This document shows positions 25,033-33,912 of a stretch of 64,000 nucleotides of DNA, in pieces. The translations under genes and the position numbers were made by a program. Source of the DNA: CAG-791 sp963605745 (lineage in GTDB: Bacteria > Bacillota > Clostridia > Lachnospirales > Lachnospiraceae); NCBI GenBank assembly GCA_963605745.1, contig CAVCWT010000004.1, forward strand, positions 1-64,000. Reading direction: 5' to 3'. Below the pieces are notes generated by a model. It was not told the origin of the DNA and ran no database searches. It saw only the letters and a program-made list of their open reading frames with translations. Numbering within the stretch: position 1 is the stretch's first letter; each line of letters starts with the position of its first letter.

Positions 25033-25714
25033 AGTAATAACCAACACCCCATTTTGTCTGTACGTAAATTGGCTCGGAAGGGTTTGGTTCTATCTTTTCA
25101 CGAAGTCTTCTGACATGAACGTCCACCGTTCTCTCATCACCAGGATAGTCCTTTCCCCAGATGAGCTGCAGGAGCTTAGCTCTGCCGTAAACCTTCCCCG
25201 GATTGGAAACCAGGAGCTCCAGAAGCTCGAATTCCTTTCCGGTCAGGCTGATTCTTTTTCCTGCAATCTTCAGATCCCGGTTCTCAATGTCCATCCGAAG
25301 ATCACCGATCTCAATCACCGAAGGCTCCTCTCTGGCCGGAGGCTCCGCCTTCTTCATACGGCGCAGAATGGCCTTGATTCTCGCCTTCAGTTCCATGATA
25401 TTAAAGGGCTTGGTCACATAATCGTCTGCGCCGTACTCCAGACCGAGAATCTTGTCCATATCCTCACTTTTGGCCGTCACCATAATAATCGGAACATCCG
25501 AAAATTCTCGCACTCTGCGGCACACCTCCGTGCCGTCCAGAATTGGCAGCATCACATCCAGAAGGACAAGGTTGTAGGTATTATTCCGGATTTTTTCCAG
25601 TGCTTCCTGCCCGTCATAGGCAGTATCCACCTCATAATCATCATTTTCCAGACTGACGCGCAGTCCCTTTACAATCAGCTTTTCATCATCGACAATCAGA
25701 ATTTTTGCCGCCAT
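25019..25714 (-). CDS. OmpR/PhoB-family response regulator
   Basis: A 231-residue regulator. The receiver domain (1-118) has the acidic pair in IVDDEKL, the phospho-acceptor in LVLLDVMLPILDG and the Lys in YVTKPFN. The C-terminal winged helix (about 135-231) shows ISLTGKEFELLELLVSNPGK, RAKLLQLIWG, DERTVDVHVRRLREKIEPNP and VQTKWGVGYYYAA. It overlaps the 5' end of its cognate kinase gene. It is similar in layout to WalR/PhoP-type regulators; which regulon it controls cannot be told. Confidence 0.95.
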   Translation of the reverse strand: MAAKILIVDDEKLIVKGLRVSLENDDYEVDTAYDGQEALEKIRNNTYNLVLLDVMLPILDGTEVCRRVREFSDVPIIMVTAKSEDMDKILGLEYGADDYVTKPFNIMELKARIKAILRRMKKAEPPAREEPSVIEIGDLRMDIENRDLKIAGKRISLTGKEFELLELLVSNPGKVYGRAKLLQLIWGKDYPGDERTVDVHVRRLREKIEPNPSEPIYVQTKWGVGYYYAAV

Positions 25715-25830
25715 ATTGTATTGAATCTCCTGCTTTATGATGTTAGGAGCAAACGTCTTTTTGCCCCATGATCCGCGGACTGCTCCGAGCCTTATACTCC
25801 CGCAATTCGGAATCCACTCCGCTGTTTCGT

Positions 25831-26751
25831 TTATTCAGTAACCACATATGCCTGTAATTTTGCATAGGTGGCATCCCCGATTCCGGACACATTGGTCAGC
25901 TCCTGCGGTTTCTCAAAGCTGCCATGCTCCTGCCGGTATTCCAGAATGGCCCTGGCCTTGGTCTCTCCGATCCCAGGGAGCGTCTCCAACTGTTCCAGGG
26001 TTGCCGTATTCAGATTCACCGTTTCACTTCCCGTCACGCTCTCCGAGGATACGCCGGCGTCTCCTGCGGTTTCGGTCCCGGAACCGGATATGCTGCCTGC
26101 GGTTTCCCCGACTGTCTTTGTCCCGTTCACCGCGTTTCCTGCCCCTGCAGGAACATACACCGTTTCGCCCTTTTGCAGGGCCTCCATCTCATCCATAGAA
26201 TAAATGTAGATCTGCTCCTGGTCCGTCAGCTTCCTCGCCTGATTGACAGAGGATGCGGATGCATTCAGCGAGAATCCTCCTGCTGCCTTTATCGCATCGC
26301 AGACTCTGGCACCTTCCTCTAAAAGGTACACACCGGGACTTTCCACAGCGCCGCAGACATCCACATAGATGCAGGAAGGAGTGACCTGCATGCGCGCCTC
26401 AGCATCCACCTTTGCACTCATCTCTGCATTCATCTCTGCGCCCATTTCTGAGCTCGCCTCTCCGGACTCTTCTGCTGCCGGATCAGATTCAAAAGACACA
26501 TCCTTCCCGTCATCTGCAGCCTCAGATGTGCTCGTCCTCTCACTCCCGCCGGCTTCCGGATTCTCCCATGCGGCCTCTTCCTGCAGCACATTTTCTGTCT
26601 CCGCCGACTGCTGCGTCATTGCCAGCTCTGTACTGCCGCAGGCCGCAGACAACAGATTCCCTGCAAGAACAGCAGCAACTGTCAGACCGATGCTCATCCC
26701 CCTTGCATTTTTCCGGATGAATTTCTGTATTCTGTTGATCCAATTTCTCAC
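25831..26751 (-). CDS. ComEA-like SLBB / helix-hairpin-helix DNA-binding protein
   Basis: A 306-residue exported protein. A signal or membrane anchor near residues 18-38 is followed by a long acidic, Ala/Glu/Ser-rich linker with EMGAEMNAEMSAK repeats. An SLBB domain (about 126-205: YVDVCGAVESPGVYLL, RVCDAIKAAGGF) is followed by a Gly/Thr/Ser linker. Two C-terminal helix-hairpin-helix motifs close it (VNLNTATLEQLETLPGIGET, LTNVSGIGDATYAKL). ComEA binds incoming DNA at the cell surface and hands it to ComEC, which is encoded in the same cluster. A GTG start at 26751 is chosen for the GGGAGGT 5 nt upstream. The linker is longer than in Bacillus ComEA. Confidence 0.88.
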   Translation of the reverse strand: MRNWINRIQKFIRKNARGMSIGLTVAAVLAGNLLSAACGSTELAMTQQSAETENVLQEEAAWENPEAGGSERTSTSEAADDGKDVSFESDPAAEESGEASSEMGAEMNAEMSAKVDAEARMQVTPSCIYVDVCGAVESPGVYLLEEGARVCDAIKAAGGFSLNASASSVNQARKLTDQEQIYIYSMDEMEALQKGETVYVPAGAGNAVNGTKTVGETAGSISGSGTETAGDAGVSSESVTGSETVNLNTATLEQLETLPGIGETKARAILEYRQEHGSFEKPQELTNVSGIGDATYAKLQAYVVTE

Positions 26752-26842
26752 GCTAAACCTCCCTGAATGTTCAGGGTTCCTGCCGCGTACTCGGTATTGT
26801 AGCACAGAAAAACCGCGAAGGGATCGCAATCTTCGATCTCTT

Positions 26843-27150
26843 CGCGGTTCTGCGTCGCAGTGACGCCAAAGGCGTCACTCGTAGGGCTTTGCGCGCAGCG
26901 CAATGCGGTTTTGCGTCGCAGTGACGCCAAAGGCGTCACTCGTAGGGCTTTGCGCGCAGCGCAATGCGGTTTTGCGTCGCAGTGACGCCAAAGGCGTCAC
27001 TCGTAGGGCTTTGCGCGCAGCGCAATGCGGTTTTGCGTCGCAGTGACGCCAAAGGCGTCACTCGTAGGGCTTTGCGCGCAGCGCAATGCGGTTTTGCGTC
27101 GCAGTGACGCCAAAGGCGTCACTCGTAGGGCTTTGCGCGCAGCGCAATGC
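26843..27150 (-). repeat. 61 bp double-hairpin tandem array (copy B)
   Basis: Five near-identical units with GTAGGG phase marks at 26881, 26942, 27003, 27064 and 27125 (period 61). Each holds GTGACGCC-AAA-GGCGTCAC and GGGC-TTGCGC...GCGCAA-GCCC hairpins. Read on the minus strand the array starts within 3-4 nt of the stop codon of the solute-binding gene, exactly as copy A does after its gene. It fills the gap of about 400 bp between that gene and the ComEA-like gene. There are no unique spacers, so it is not a CRISPR. Confidence 0.93.
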
Positions 27151-27153
27151 CCG

Positions 27154-28521
27154 CTAGTCTCCTCCTGTCAGTTTACTCTGGATATCCACGTACGCCGGAT
27201 CCTCAATGGTCTCCACCTGTACATTCTCCTGTCCTGTCATCTGGATCAAAAGCTGCTGGCACAGCTGTCGCAGCTGCTCGTTTGGATCCTCTCCGTCCCA
27301 GACGGTTGAGAAGGTATTCTCCAGCAGCATCCAGAAATTGGATGCCGAGCGCAGCTTTGTAATCGCTGCAGAATCGGTGTAGGCATCGTAGAATCCGTTC
27401 ATGTGCTCATCGCTGAACGTGTATCCTGCTATGGCCGGCGCCTTCCCTGTCTGATCAAAGAAATTGGACATTCCCTGATACAGCAGATATTGTGCAAAGG
27501 CATTGGCCTCCTCCTGCTGCTCGGAATATCCGTTGACAACCAGGCAGTTGGTAATCGACATCGTCTTGGATTTCAGATCCGAGGTCAGATCCGGAATCCG
27601 TGTGACGCCGTAATTCACTGTTGTTCCATTGGTCTTTTCATACTGCGCAATCTTTTTGACGCTGTCTGAGGTTGCCAGGGTGAATACGATTTTGCCTGCC
27701 GCAAAATCCTGAATCACACTGTCATAATCATCCGTGGAGGAATCGATGGAGAAAAACTGATTCAGCTGCTGATATACCTGCAGACAGCTGATCAGCTGCT
27801 GATTGTACACATGCAGCTGACTGGTATCATCTCCGTACTCTCCGCCGATATCCAGGTAATTGCCGACAAAACAATAATTGTAAAAGATATCACTGACATC
27901 CCATTTGAGCACGGCGGTTACATTGTCCGGTGCATCATAGGAGTTTGCCAGCGTGATGACATCCACCATGGTGCCGGGGACCGTCTCTTCTAATGTCTGT
28001 CCTGCGTTTTCTGCCATGGACTGCAGGTAATCGACGTTGTACAAAAGAGCTGCTGCCTCAAAGCTCATCGGGTACGCAATCACCTTATTCTGGTAGGTCG
28101 TTGCATCCAATGCGGACTGACAATAGGTATGAGTATCGGAGAAATGTTTCGTATCCGTAATTTCGGTGGCCAGTCCCGACAGCCACAGTCTCTCCAGCAG
28201 ATCATTTCCGGCAATAAAAAGGTCCGGATACTCCTCACCCTCTTTGGAGGCATCATAGATCTTCTGGACATAATCCGTATCCTCGATTAAGGTCGGTTCC
28301 ACACGGTAATCGCTCTGACTGTCCGTGTAGGCCACGCACACACTGTTCAGATAATCCGTCAGGCTGTCATCGGTATACCAGAGGTTGATCGTTTCCTTGC
28401 GGGAGAATACCGACTCCGAACTGCTGCCGGCGGTTTCTCCGTACGCAGCCGCAATATATACAAACGCTGCTGCAATCAGAAGGATCACAAGAACCGATAA
28501 AAATCTTCTCTTAATGTTCAA
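27154..28521 (-). CDS. Extracellular solute-binding protein, orphan
   Basis: A 455-residue protein with an N-terminal hydrophobic segment (FLSVLVILLIAAAFVYIAAA) and no lipobox Cys, so it is secreted or anchored by that helix. The body resembles family 1 (MalE-like) sugar-binding proteins: INLWYTDDSLTDYLNSV, YPDLFIAGNDLLERL, KVIAYPMSFEAAALLYN and FAAGKIVFTLATS. No permease or ATPase genes are adjacent. It lies 9 nt downstream of argD in the same direction and is followed by the 61 bp hairpin array. Its ligand is unknown; a link to arginine metabolism is suggested only by position. Confidence 0.75.
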   Translation of the reverse strand: MNIKRRFLSVLVILLIAAAFVYIAAAYGETAGSSSESVFSRKETINLWYTDDSLTDYLNSVCVAYTDSQSDYRVEPTLIEDTDYVQKIYDASKEGEEYPDLFIAGNDLLERLWLSGLATEITDTKHFSDTHTYCQSALDATTYQNKVIAYPMSFEAAALLYNVDYLQSMAENAGQTLEETVPGTMVDVITLANSYDAPDNVTAVLKWDVSDIFYNYCFVGNYLDIGGEYGDDTSQLHVYNQQLISCLQVYQQLNQFFSIDSSTDDYDSVIQDFAAGKIVFTLATSDSVKKIAQYEKTNGTTVNYGVTRIPDLTSDLKSKTMSITNCLVVNGYSEQQEEANAFAQYLLYQGMSNFFDQTGKAPAIAGYTFSDEHMNGFYDAYTDSAAITKLRSASNFWMLLENTFSTVWDGEDPNEQLRQLCQQLLIQMTGQENVQVETIEDPAYVDIQSKLTGGD

Positions 28522-28530
28522 ACGATTCTC

Positions 28531-29727
28531 CTATTCTGCTGCCAGAACCTCATCCAGAATGGCCGCCATCTCATCCACATTCTCTTTTGTAATCACAAGA
28601 GGCGGAACAAAGCGCAGGATGTTGCTGCCGGCATTGATCAGAATCAGGCCATGATCCATTGCCTTTTTGATGATATCTCCCACCGGTCTGTCGCAGACAA
28701 GTCCCTGCATCAGACCGCTGCCGCGTCTTTCCAGAATAAAAGAGTACCGGTCCTTGAGCTCGTCCAGTCGCTGCTCGAGATACGGTGCCACCTCCTGCAC
28801 ATGCTCCAGAAGATTCATTTCCTGATACAGCTCCAGCACCTTGCAGACCGCTGCCGTTGCAAACGGGTTGCCTCCGTAGGTTGTCCCGTGATCACCGGCA
28901 GTAAGACTCGACTGTGCGACCTCTTCTGTCATCAGGAAGGCTCCCACAGGAACCCCGCAGCCAAGAGCCTTGGCTGTTGTCATGATGTCTGGCTTGATGC
29001 CGTATTTTTGCCAGGCATACATAGAACCGGTGCGTCCCATGCCGCACTGCACCTCATCCAGAATCATCAGGATATCATTCTCATCGCAGAGCCTGCGCAC
29101 GCCGGCAAGGAACTCCGGTGTCGCCGGGATGAGGCCGCCCTCTCCCTGTACCGTTTCCAGAATAATCGCTGCTGTGTTGGGGCCAATCTGTGCCTCCACC
29201 GACGCCAGATCGTTGTACTGCGCAAAGCGCACATGGCAGGGCATCTCGCCGAAGGCCTCGCGATAATGGGCATTGCCGGTTACTGACAACGCGCCGTAGG
29301 TTCTGCCGTGGAAGGAATGCTCCATGGCAATGATCTCCTGGCTATCACCCCCCTTTTTGAGGAAAGCATGCTTCATCGCTGCCTTCAGTGCGCCTTCCAC
29401 AGACTCAGCACCGCTGTTGGTAAAGAACACGCGGTCCATGCCGGACACCTCCTTCAGCACATGTGCTGCGCGGATTGCCGGCTCATTGTAAAAATAATTC
29501 GACGTATGCAGAATCTTGTCAACCTGGTCTTTCAGGGCATCATTGTATGCCTTGTTGCCATAACCCAGCGCAAATACCGCAATTCCTGCCACAAAATCCA
29601 GGTACCTTTTGCCGTTGCTGTCATACAGGTATACGCCGTCGCCATGGTCCAGCACAATCTGATAGCGATTATAGGTGTGCAGCAGATCCTTTTCGGCCTG
29701 CTCGATCATCTGCGTCATAGTACTCAT
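28531..29727 (-). CDS. argD: Acetylornithine aminotransferase
   Basis: A 398-residue class III PLP aminotransferase that converts N-acetylglutamate semialdehyde to N-acetylornithine. Motifs include YLDFVAGIAVFALGY, VFFTNSGAESVEGALKAA, HSFHGRTYGALSVTG, LILDEVQCGMGRTGSMYAWQ and the PLP Lys in MTTAKALGCGVPVGAF. HGTTYGGNPFATAAVCKVL closes the active site. The ATG at 29727 follows AGGGAG. It is encoded after argB in the minus-strand arg cluster. Some members also act on succinyl-diaminopimelate, but the context is arginine. Confidence 0.95.
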   Translation of the reverse strand: MSTMTQMIEQAEKDLLHTYNRYQIVLDHGDGVYLYDSNGKRYLDFVAGIAVFALGYGNKAYNDALKDQVDKILHTSNYFYNEPAIRAAHVLKEVSGMDRVFFTNSGAESVEGALKAAMKHAFLKKGGDSQEIIAMEHSFHGRTYGALSVTGNAHYREAFGEMPCHVRFAQYNDLASVEAQIGPNTAAIILETVQGEGGLIPATPEFLAGVRRLCDENDILMILDEVQCGMGRTGSMYAWQKYGIKPDIMTTAKALGCGVPVGAFLMTEEVAQSSLTAGDHGTTYGGNPFATAAVCKVLELYQEMNLLEHVQEVAPYLEQRLDELKDRYSFILERRGSGLMQGLVCDRPVGDIIKKAMDHGLILINAGSNILRFVPPLVITKENVDEMAAILDEVLAAE

Positions 29728-29796
29728 TGTTATCTCCCTTATCACAAAGCCGCAGCAGCAGATCCCCTGCCCCCAGCTGATTCTGTTCTCCCTTTG

Positions 29797-30684
29797 TCAC
29801 TCCAGGACGTCGCCGTCCTCGTAGAACATGGTTCCGTTGCCCTTATTCGTAAAGATCTCCAGCAGAATGCTGTGCGGAACCCGTCCGTCCAGAATATGAA
29901 CTCTCTTTACACCTCCGCGAACGGCATCGGTGCAGTTGGAAAGCTTTGGCAGCATGCCGCCGCCGATGATCCCGTCTGAGATCAGCTTCTCTGCATTGCT
30001 CACACTGATGCGTGAAATAAAGGAGGTCTTGTCCTCAAAATCACGATACAGCCCTTCCACATCCGTCAGATACACCAGCTTGTCTGCACCGACTGCCTTC
30101 GCAATGGCACAGGCCGCCTCATCGGCATTGATATTGTAGGTGTCAAAATTCTCATCCAGACCGACAGGTGCCACAATCGGCAGATAGTCATTGTCCAGCA
30201 TATCGAACAGGATCTTGGGATCGACGCTTGTCACTTCTCCTACATAGCCGATATCCTGGCCACCGGAGAGACGTTTTTTGACCTTGAGCATGGCCGAATC
30301 CTTGCCGGAAATGCCGACCGCCTTTACGCCCAGCTCTTCCACCATCGTCACCAGATTCTTGGAAACACGCCCCAACACCATTTCTGCAATCTCCATGGTC
30401 TCTGCATCCGTTACGCGAAGGCCGTTGATGAACTGTGCCTCCTTACCGGTCTTTTTCACCCAGGAGGAGATTGCCTTTCCGCCGCCATGCACAATGATCG
30501 GCTTAAAGCCAACCAGCTTGAGCAGGGTCACATCCTGAATGACATTTCGCTGCAGATCCTCGTTGCTCATGGCAGATCCGCCGTATTTGACCACAATAAT
30601 CTTGCGGTTAAAGCGCTGAATATAGGGCAGGGCCTCGATCAGAACCTCTGCCTTGCGCTGTGCCTCGTCCAATTCCTGTATCAT
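29797..30684 (-). CDS. argB: Acetylglutamate kinase
   Basis: A 295-residue amino-acid kinase for the second step of arginine synthesis. Motifs: IIVVKYGGSAMSNEDL, PIIVHGGGKAISSWVKKTG, FINGLRVTDAETMEIAEMVL, GISGKDSAM and YNINADEAACAIAKAVGADK. The N-terminal helix (residues 1-20) before the kinase fold is typical of arginine-feedback-inhibited, hexameric enzymes, so feedback inhibition is likely but inferred. The ATG at 30684 is chosen because GGAGG lies 5 nt upstream; earlier in-frame starts have none. It is downstream of argJ. Confidence 0.96.
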   Translation of the reverse strand: MIQELDEAQRKAEVLIEALPYIQRFNRKIIVVKYGGSAMSNEDLQRNVIQDVTLLKLVGFKPIIVHGGGKAISSWVKKTGKEAQFINGLRVTDAETMEIAEMVLGRVSKNLVTMVEELGVKAVGISGKDSAMLKVKKRLSGGQDIGYVGEVTSVDPKILFDMLDNDYLPIVAPVGLDENFDTYNINADEAACAIAKAVGADKLVYLTDVEGLYRDFEDKTSFISRISVSNAEKLISDGIIGGGMLPKLSNCTDAVRGGVKRVHILDGRVPHSILLEIFTNKGNGTMFYEDGDVLE

Positions 30685-30734
30685 CTTATCCTCCATAGAT
30701 CTCAATATAAACAGGTCATTCAGCGGAAGACGGG

Positions 30735-31970
30735 TCACGACCTGTAGTCAGCGTTGATTTTAATGTAATCGTAGGTCAGATCGCATCCCCATGCAGTCGC
30801 ACCGGCATCGCCCATGTGCATATCGCTGCGGATGATCACCTTTTCGTTTCCAAGGAGCTCGGCTGCCTCTTTTTCCGAATAATCTGCTGCACTTCCCTTG
30901 GTGAAGATCAGCATGCTCTTGCCGTCTGCCTCAAAATACAGATCCACATTTTCAGGATCAAACTGTGCTCCGGAATAGCCCAGGGCGCACAGGACTCTTC
31001 CCCAGTTCGCATCTCTTCCGAACACAGCCGCTTTGGTCAGATCGGACTGAATGACGGACTTGGCAAGGATTCTCGCATTTTCCTTAGTGTCTGCATGCAC
31101 CACCTGGGACTCGATCAGCTTGGTTGCGCCTTCTCCGTCACCGGCCATTTTCATGGCAAGTGTCTGACAGATGAACTGCAATGCCTCTTTGAATGTAGCA
31201 TAGTCCTCGTTCTCTTTGTCAATCACAGGATTTCCTGCCAGGCCATTTGCCAGAACCAGAAGTGTATCATTGGTGGACATATCGCCGTCAACGGAGATCA
31301 TGTTAAAGGTATCCACCACGGCCTCGGAAACCGCTTTTTGCAGAAGGCTCTTCTCAATGGCCGCATCGGTTGTCAGAAAGGCCAGCATGGTGCACATTCC
31401 GGGATGAATCATGCCGGAGCCCTTTGCCATGCCGCCGATGGTCACCGTCTGTCCGCCAAGCGTCAGGGTAACACAGATTTCCTTGTTGACGGTATCTGTC
31501 GTCATAATCGCCTTGGAGGCTGCCTCACCTGCCTCCAGCGTTCCGGCCTTTCCAGCCGCCAGAACGTCAATTCCCTTTTTGATGCGTTCAACCGGAATCT
31601 GCATACCGATGACGCCGGTAGACCCCATGAGAACAGAACGCTCCGGGATATTCAGAACACGACCGGCCTCTTTTGCGGTCTCTTCGCAGATTGCCAGACC
31701 TTCCTTACCGGTGCAGGCATTGGCAATTCCGGAATTGACAACAATGGCCTGGACCTTCTCATTGCTCTCCCGGACAATACTGCGGTCCCACAGAACCGGT
31801 GCTGCCTTTACAACATTGGAGGTAAAGGTTCCTGCGGCCTCGCAGGGAACCGTGCTGTACACCAACGCCATATCGGTTCTGCCTTCATATTTAATTCCTG
31901 CAGCGGTTGCTGCTGCCTCAAATCCCTTTGCTGCGGTTACACCGCCCGGTATCTGCTGAAAGTCTGCCAT
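30735..31970 (-). CDS. argJ: Ornithine/glutamate N-acetyltransferase (ArgJ)
   Basis: A 411-residue self-cleaving enzyme that moves acetyl from N-acetylornithine to glutamate, closing the acetyl cycle. The cleavage region reads KGSGMIHPGMCTMLAFLTTDA, with the conserved Thr that becomes the new N-terminal nucleophile; Cys replaces the common Ala before it. RDANWGRVLCALGYSG and NDTLLVLANG are other family blocks. GAGGAG lies 7 nt upstream of the ATG. Whether it also uses acetyl-CoA (bifunctional form) cannot be read from sequence. A GNAT gene lies just upstream and could supply the first acetylglutamate. Confidence 0.95.
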   Translation of the reverse strand: MADFQQIPGGVTAAKGFEAAATAAGIKYEGRTDMALVYSTVPCEAAGTFTSNVVKAAPVLWDRSIVRESNEKVQAIVVNSGIANACTGKEGLAICEETAKEAGRVLNIPERSVLMGSTGVIGMQIPVERIKKGIDVLAAGKAGTLEAGEAASKAIMTTDTVNKEICVTLTLGGQTVTIGGMAKGSGMIHPGMCTMLAFLTTDAAIEKSLLQKAVSEAVVDTFNMISVDGDMSTNDTLLVLANGLAGNPVIDKENEDYATFKEALQFICQTLAMKMAGDGEGATKLIESQVVHADTKENARILAKSVIQSDLTKAAVFGRDANWGRVLCALGYSGAQFDPENVDLYFEADGKSMLIFTKGSAADYSEKEAAELLGNEKVIIRSDMHMGDAGATAWGCDLTYDYIKINADYRS

Positions 31971-32009
31971 AATTGTTCTCCTCTTGGTGATCTCTAAGAA
32001 AGCACTGAT

Positions 32010-32477
32010 CTAATTCTCTTCTCCTATGAACTGCGTGATATTCTTCTCGTTCAGGATAAAATCATAATAGTAAAAATCCTCTCGTTTTTTCCATCCGATT
32101 CCCTTCCAGAAGGCATTGCCTACCTGATTTCTGGTAAAGGCAACGAGCGACACCTTGTTGATCTTCATCTCGCGAAGGGCTCGCATGCAGTAGCCGACCA
32201 TCTGCCGGCCGATTCCCATGCGCCGGTATTCTCTTGCCACGCACACATGGTAGAGGGTTCCCTGTCTCCCGTCACTGCCACACAGGATCGAGCCAACGAT
32301 CTGTCCATCCGTCACCGCAACCACCGAGGTCTCGGGGTTTCGTTGAATGAACCGGTCCACATCCTCCTGACCATCATCCAGTGCCCGGATTCCAAAGCCC
32401 TGTATGGTCATCCACAGAGCATGCACCTCTTCATAATCTGTAATCCGCATCGGCCGGATCACGACCTGTCCGTCCAT
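32010..32477 (-). CDS. GNAT-family N-acetyltransferase in arg operon
   Basis: A 155-residue single-domain acetyltransferase. The acetyl-CoA loop is REYRRMGIGRQMVGYCM, preceded by the LYHVCVA strand and followed by KVSLVAFTRNQVGNAFWKGIGW. It resembles the YpeA-like group rather than ArgA, which carries a kinase-like domain. The gene sits between argC and argJ in the same direction, so an anaplerotic N-acetylglutamate synthase role is possible, but acetylation of another amine is equally open. The ATG at 32477 follows GAGGGGA; the frame upstream lacks a site. Confidence 0.82.
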   Translation of the reverse strand: MDGQVVIRPMRITDYEEVHALWMTIQGFGIRALDDGQEDVDRFIQRNPETSVVAVTDGQIVGSILCGSDGRQGTLYHVCVAREYRRMGIGRQMVGYCMRALREMKINKVSLVAFTRNQVGNAFWKGIGWKKREDFYYYDFILNEKNITQFIGEEN

Positions 32478-32583
32478 AAATCCCCTCTCATGATCTCTCT
32501 TTTTGTGTTTCGTCTCCGCCGATTTCAACCAGGAATCGACTGCCCCCCAAAGAATCCCCAGTGGATCCCTCAGGTCTGCCGCC

Positions 32584-33669
32584 TCACGGCATCATCGCCG
32601 GCAGTGCAATGGCGGTCTCCTCCGGCAGTCCGAACATCAGGTTCATGTTCTGAACCGCCTGCGTGGCCGACCCCTTGCCCATGTTGTCAATGGCCCCCAT
32701 CATAATAATGCGGCCGGTACGCTCGTCGATCTGGAAGCCAATGTCCAGGAAATTACTGCCCTCCACAAAGCGAGTCTCCGGATATTTGCCCTTGGGCAGG
32801 ATGCGGATGAATCGCTCCTTTCCGTAGCGATCCTCATAGACCTTCCGGATCTCTTCCTCTGTAGGAAGCGTTCCATCAGCCTTTCGAACCAGCGTCGCAT
32901 ATTCTGTTGCCAGAATGCCGCGATTCATCGGAACAAGGTGCGGGGTAAAGTTAATGGTCACAGGGTGCCCGCAGGCATAGGACAGCTGCTCTTCAATCTC
33001 CGGTGTGTGACGATGCGTTGCAACGCCGTAGGGCTTGGCACTCTCATTGACCTCACAGTAGAGGTTGGCAACCTTTGCGCCGCGTCCTGCTCCGGAGACG
33101 CCGGACAGTGCATCCACAATCAGAGTATCCGTATCAATCAGTCCTGCCTCCACCAGAGGATAGGCCGTCAGGATGGAGCAGGTTGTATAGCAGCCCGGAT
33201 TGGCCAGAATTCTCGCTCCCGGAATCTGCTCGCGGTTGATCTCCACCAGACCATACACGGCCTCTTCAAGAAAACTGGGGGAGGCATGTTTTATTTTGTA
33301 CCACTTCTCATAGACCTCCACATCCTTCAAGCGGAAATCTGCGGACATATCGATGACCTTTGCCTTCTGCAGCAGCTCCTCACTCATAAGACCAGCGCAG
33401 GCGCCCTGGGGCGTCGCCGTAAAAATAACGTCCACGTCCTCCGCCAGCTGCAAAAGCTCTGTCTTCATTTTCTCCGTATCATCATCAATCAGAGACAAAT
33501 CCACAAAGTGAAAGAGATTCCCATAAATGGAGGCCATCTGCTGATCCGCATAGCTGCGCGAGCCGATCCATCGGATCTCTACATTCGGATGTGTTGCCAG
33601 AATACGCAGGATCTCTGCCCCTGCATAGCCGGTTGCTCCAATGATTCCTGCTCGAATCTTCTTATCCAT
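32584..33669 (-). CDS. argC: N-acetyl-gamma-glutamyl-phosphate reductase
   Basis: A 361-residue NADPH-dependent reductase for the third step of arginine synthesis. The N-terminal motif is AGIIGATGYAGAEILRIL, and the catalytic Cys is in ILANPGCYTTCSIL. Family blocks VDALSGVSGAGRGAK, FTPHLVPMNRGILAT and MGAIDNMGKGSATQAVQNMN follow. AGGGAG lies about 11 nt before the ATG. It is the first gene of the minus-strand arg cluster, divergent from argG, with an ArgR-like box in the 327 bp between them. Confidence 0.96.
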   Translation of the reverse strand: MDKKIRAGIIGATGYAGAEILRILATHPNVEIRWIGSRSYADQQMASIYGNLFHFVDLSLIDDDTEKMKTELLQLAEDVDVIFTATPQGACAGLMSEELLQKAKVIDMSADFRLKDVEVYEKWYKIKHASPSFLEEAVYGLVEINREQIPGARILANPGCYTTCSILTAYPLVEAGLIDTDTLIVDALSGVSGAGRGAKVANLYCEVNESAKPYGVATHRHTPEIEEQLSYACGHPVTINFTPHLVPMNRGILATEYATLVRKADGTLPTEEEIRKVYEDRYGKERFIRILPKGKYPETRFVEGSNFLDIGFQIDERTGRIIMMGAIDNMGKGSATQAVQNMNLMFGLPEETAIALPAMMP

Positions 33670-33854
33670 ATGACTGATGTCTCCCTGATCTTATTGTCTG
33701 TATTGCCTGTGTCTACGTGCATAACCGAATAATTGTACACCATCCGGCATCCCAATGAAAATAGCATCCGGTTCCGGAATTATGAGTAACTGTACTCCTC
33801 TCTTTTCCAATATGCAAGTTCGCTTTTATATTTATGCACATTATCCTCCGTATT

Positions 33855-33872
33855 TATGCATATTTTTGCATA
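33855..33872. promoter_or_regulatory. Candidate ArgR (ARG) box
   Basis: TATGCATATTTTTGCATA is an 18 bp imperfect palindrome with arms TATGCA/TGCATA, the size and AT-rich style of ARG boxes. Related half-sites occur at about 33831-33838 (TTTATGCA) and 33888-33894 (TGCATAA). It lies between argC and argG and upstream of the argG promoter. Two boxes acting cooperatively would fit ArgR hexamer binding. No argR gene is in the window. Confidence 0.6.
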
Positions 33873-33912
33873 TTCATGAAATGTAGCTGCATAAAGTTGT
33901 GCGGTTTAAAGG

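Noticed and set aside
26843..27150. Possible CRISPR array
   Set aside because: The 61 bp units are almost identical from end to end with no unique spacers and no cas genes; this is a tandem repeat.
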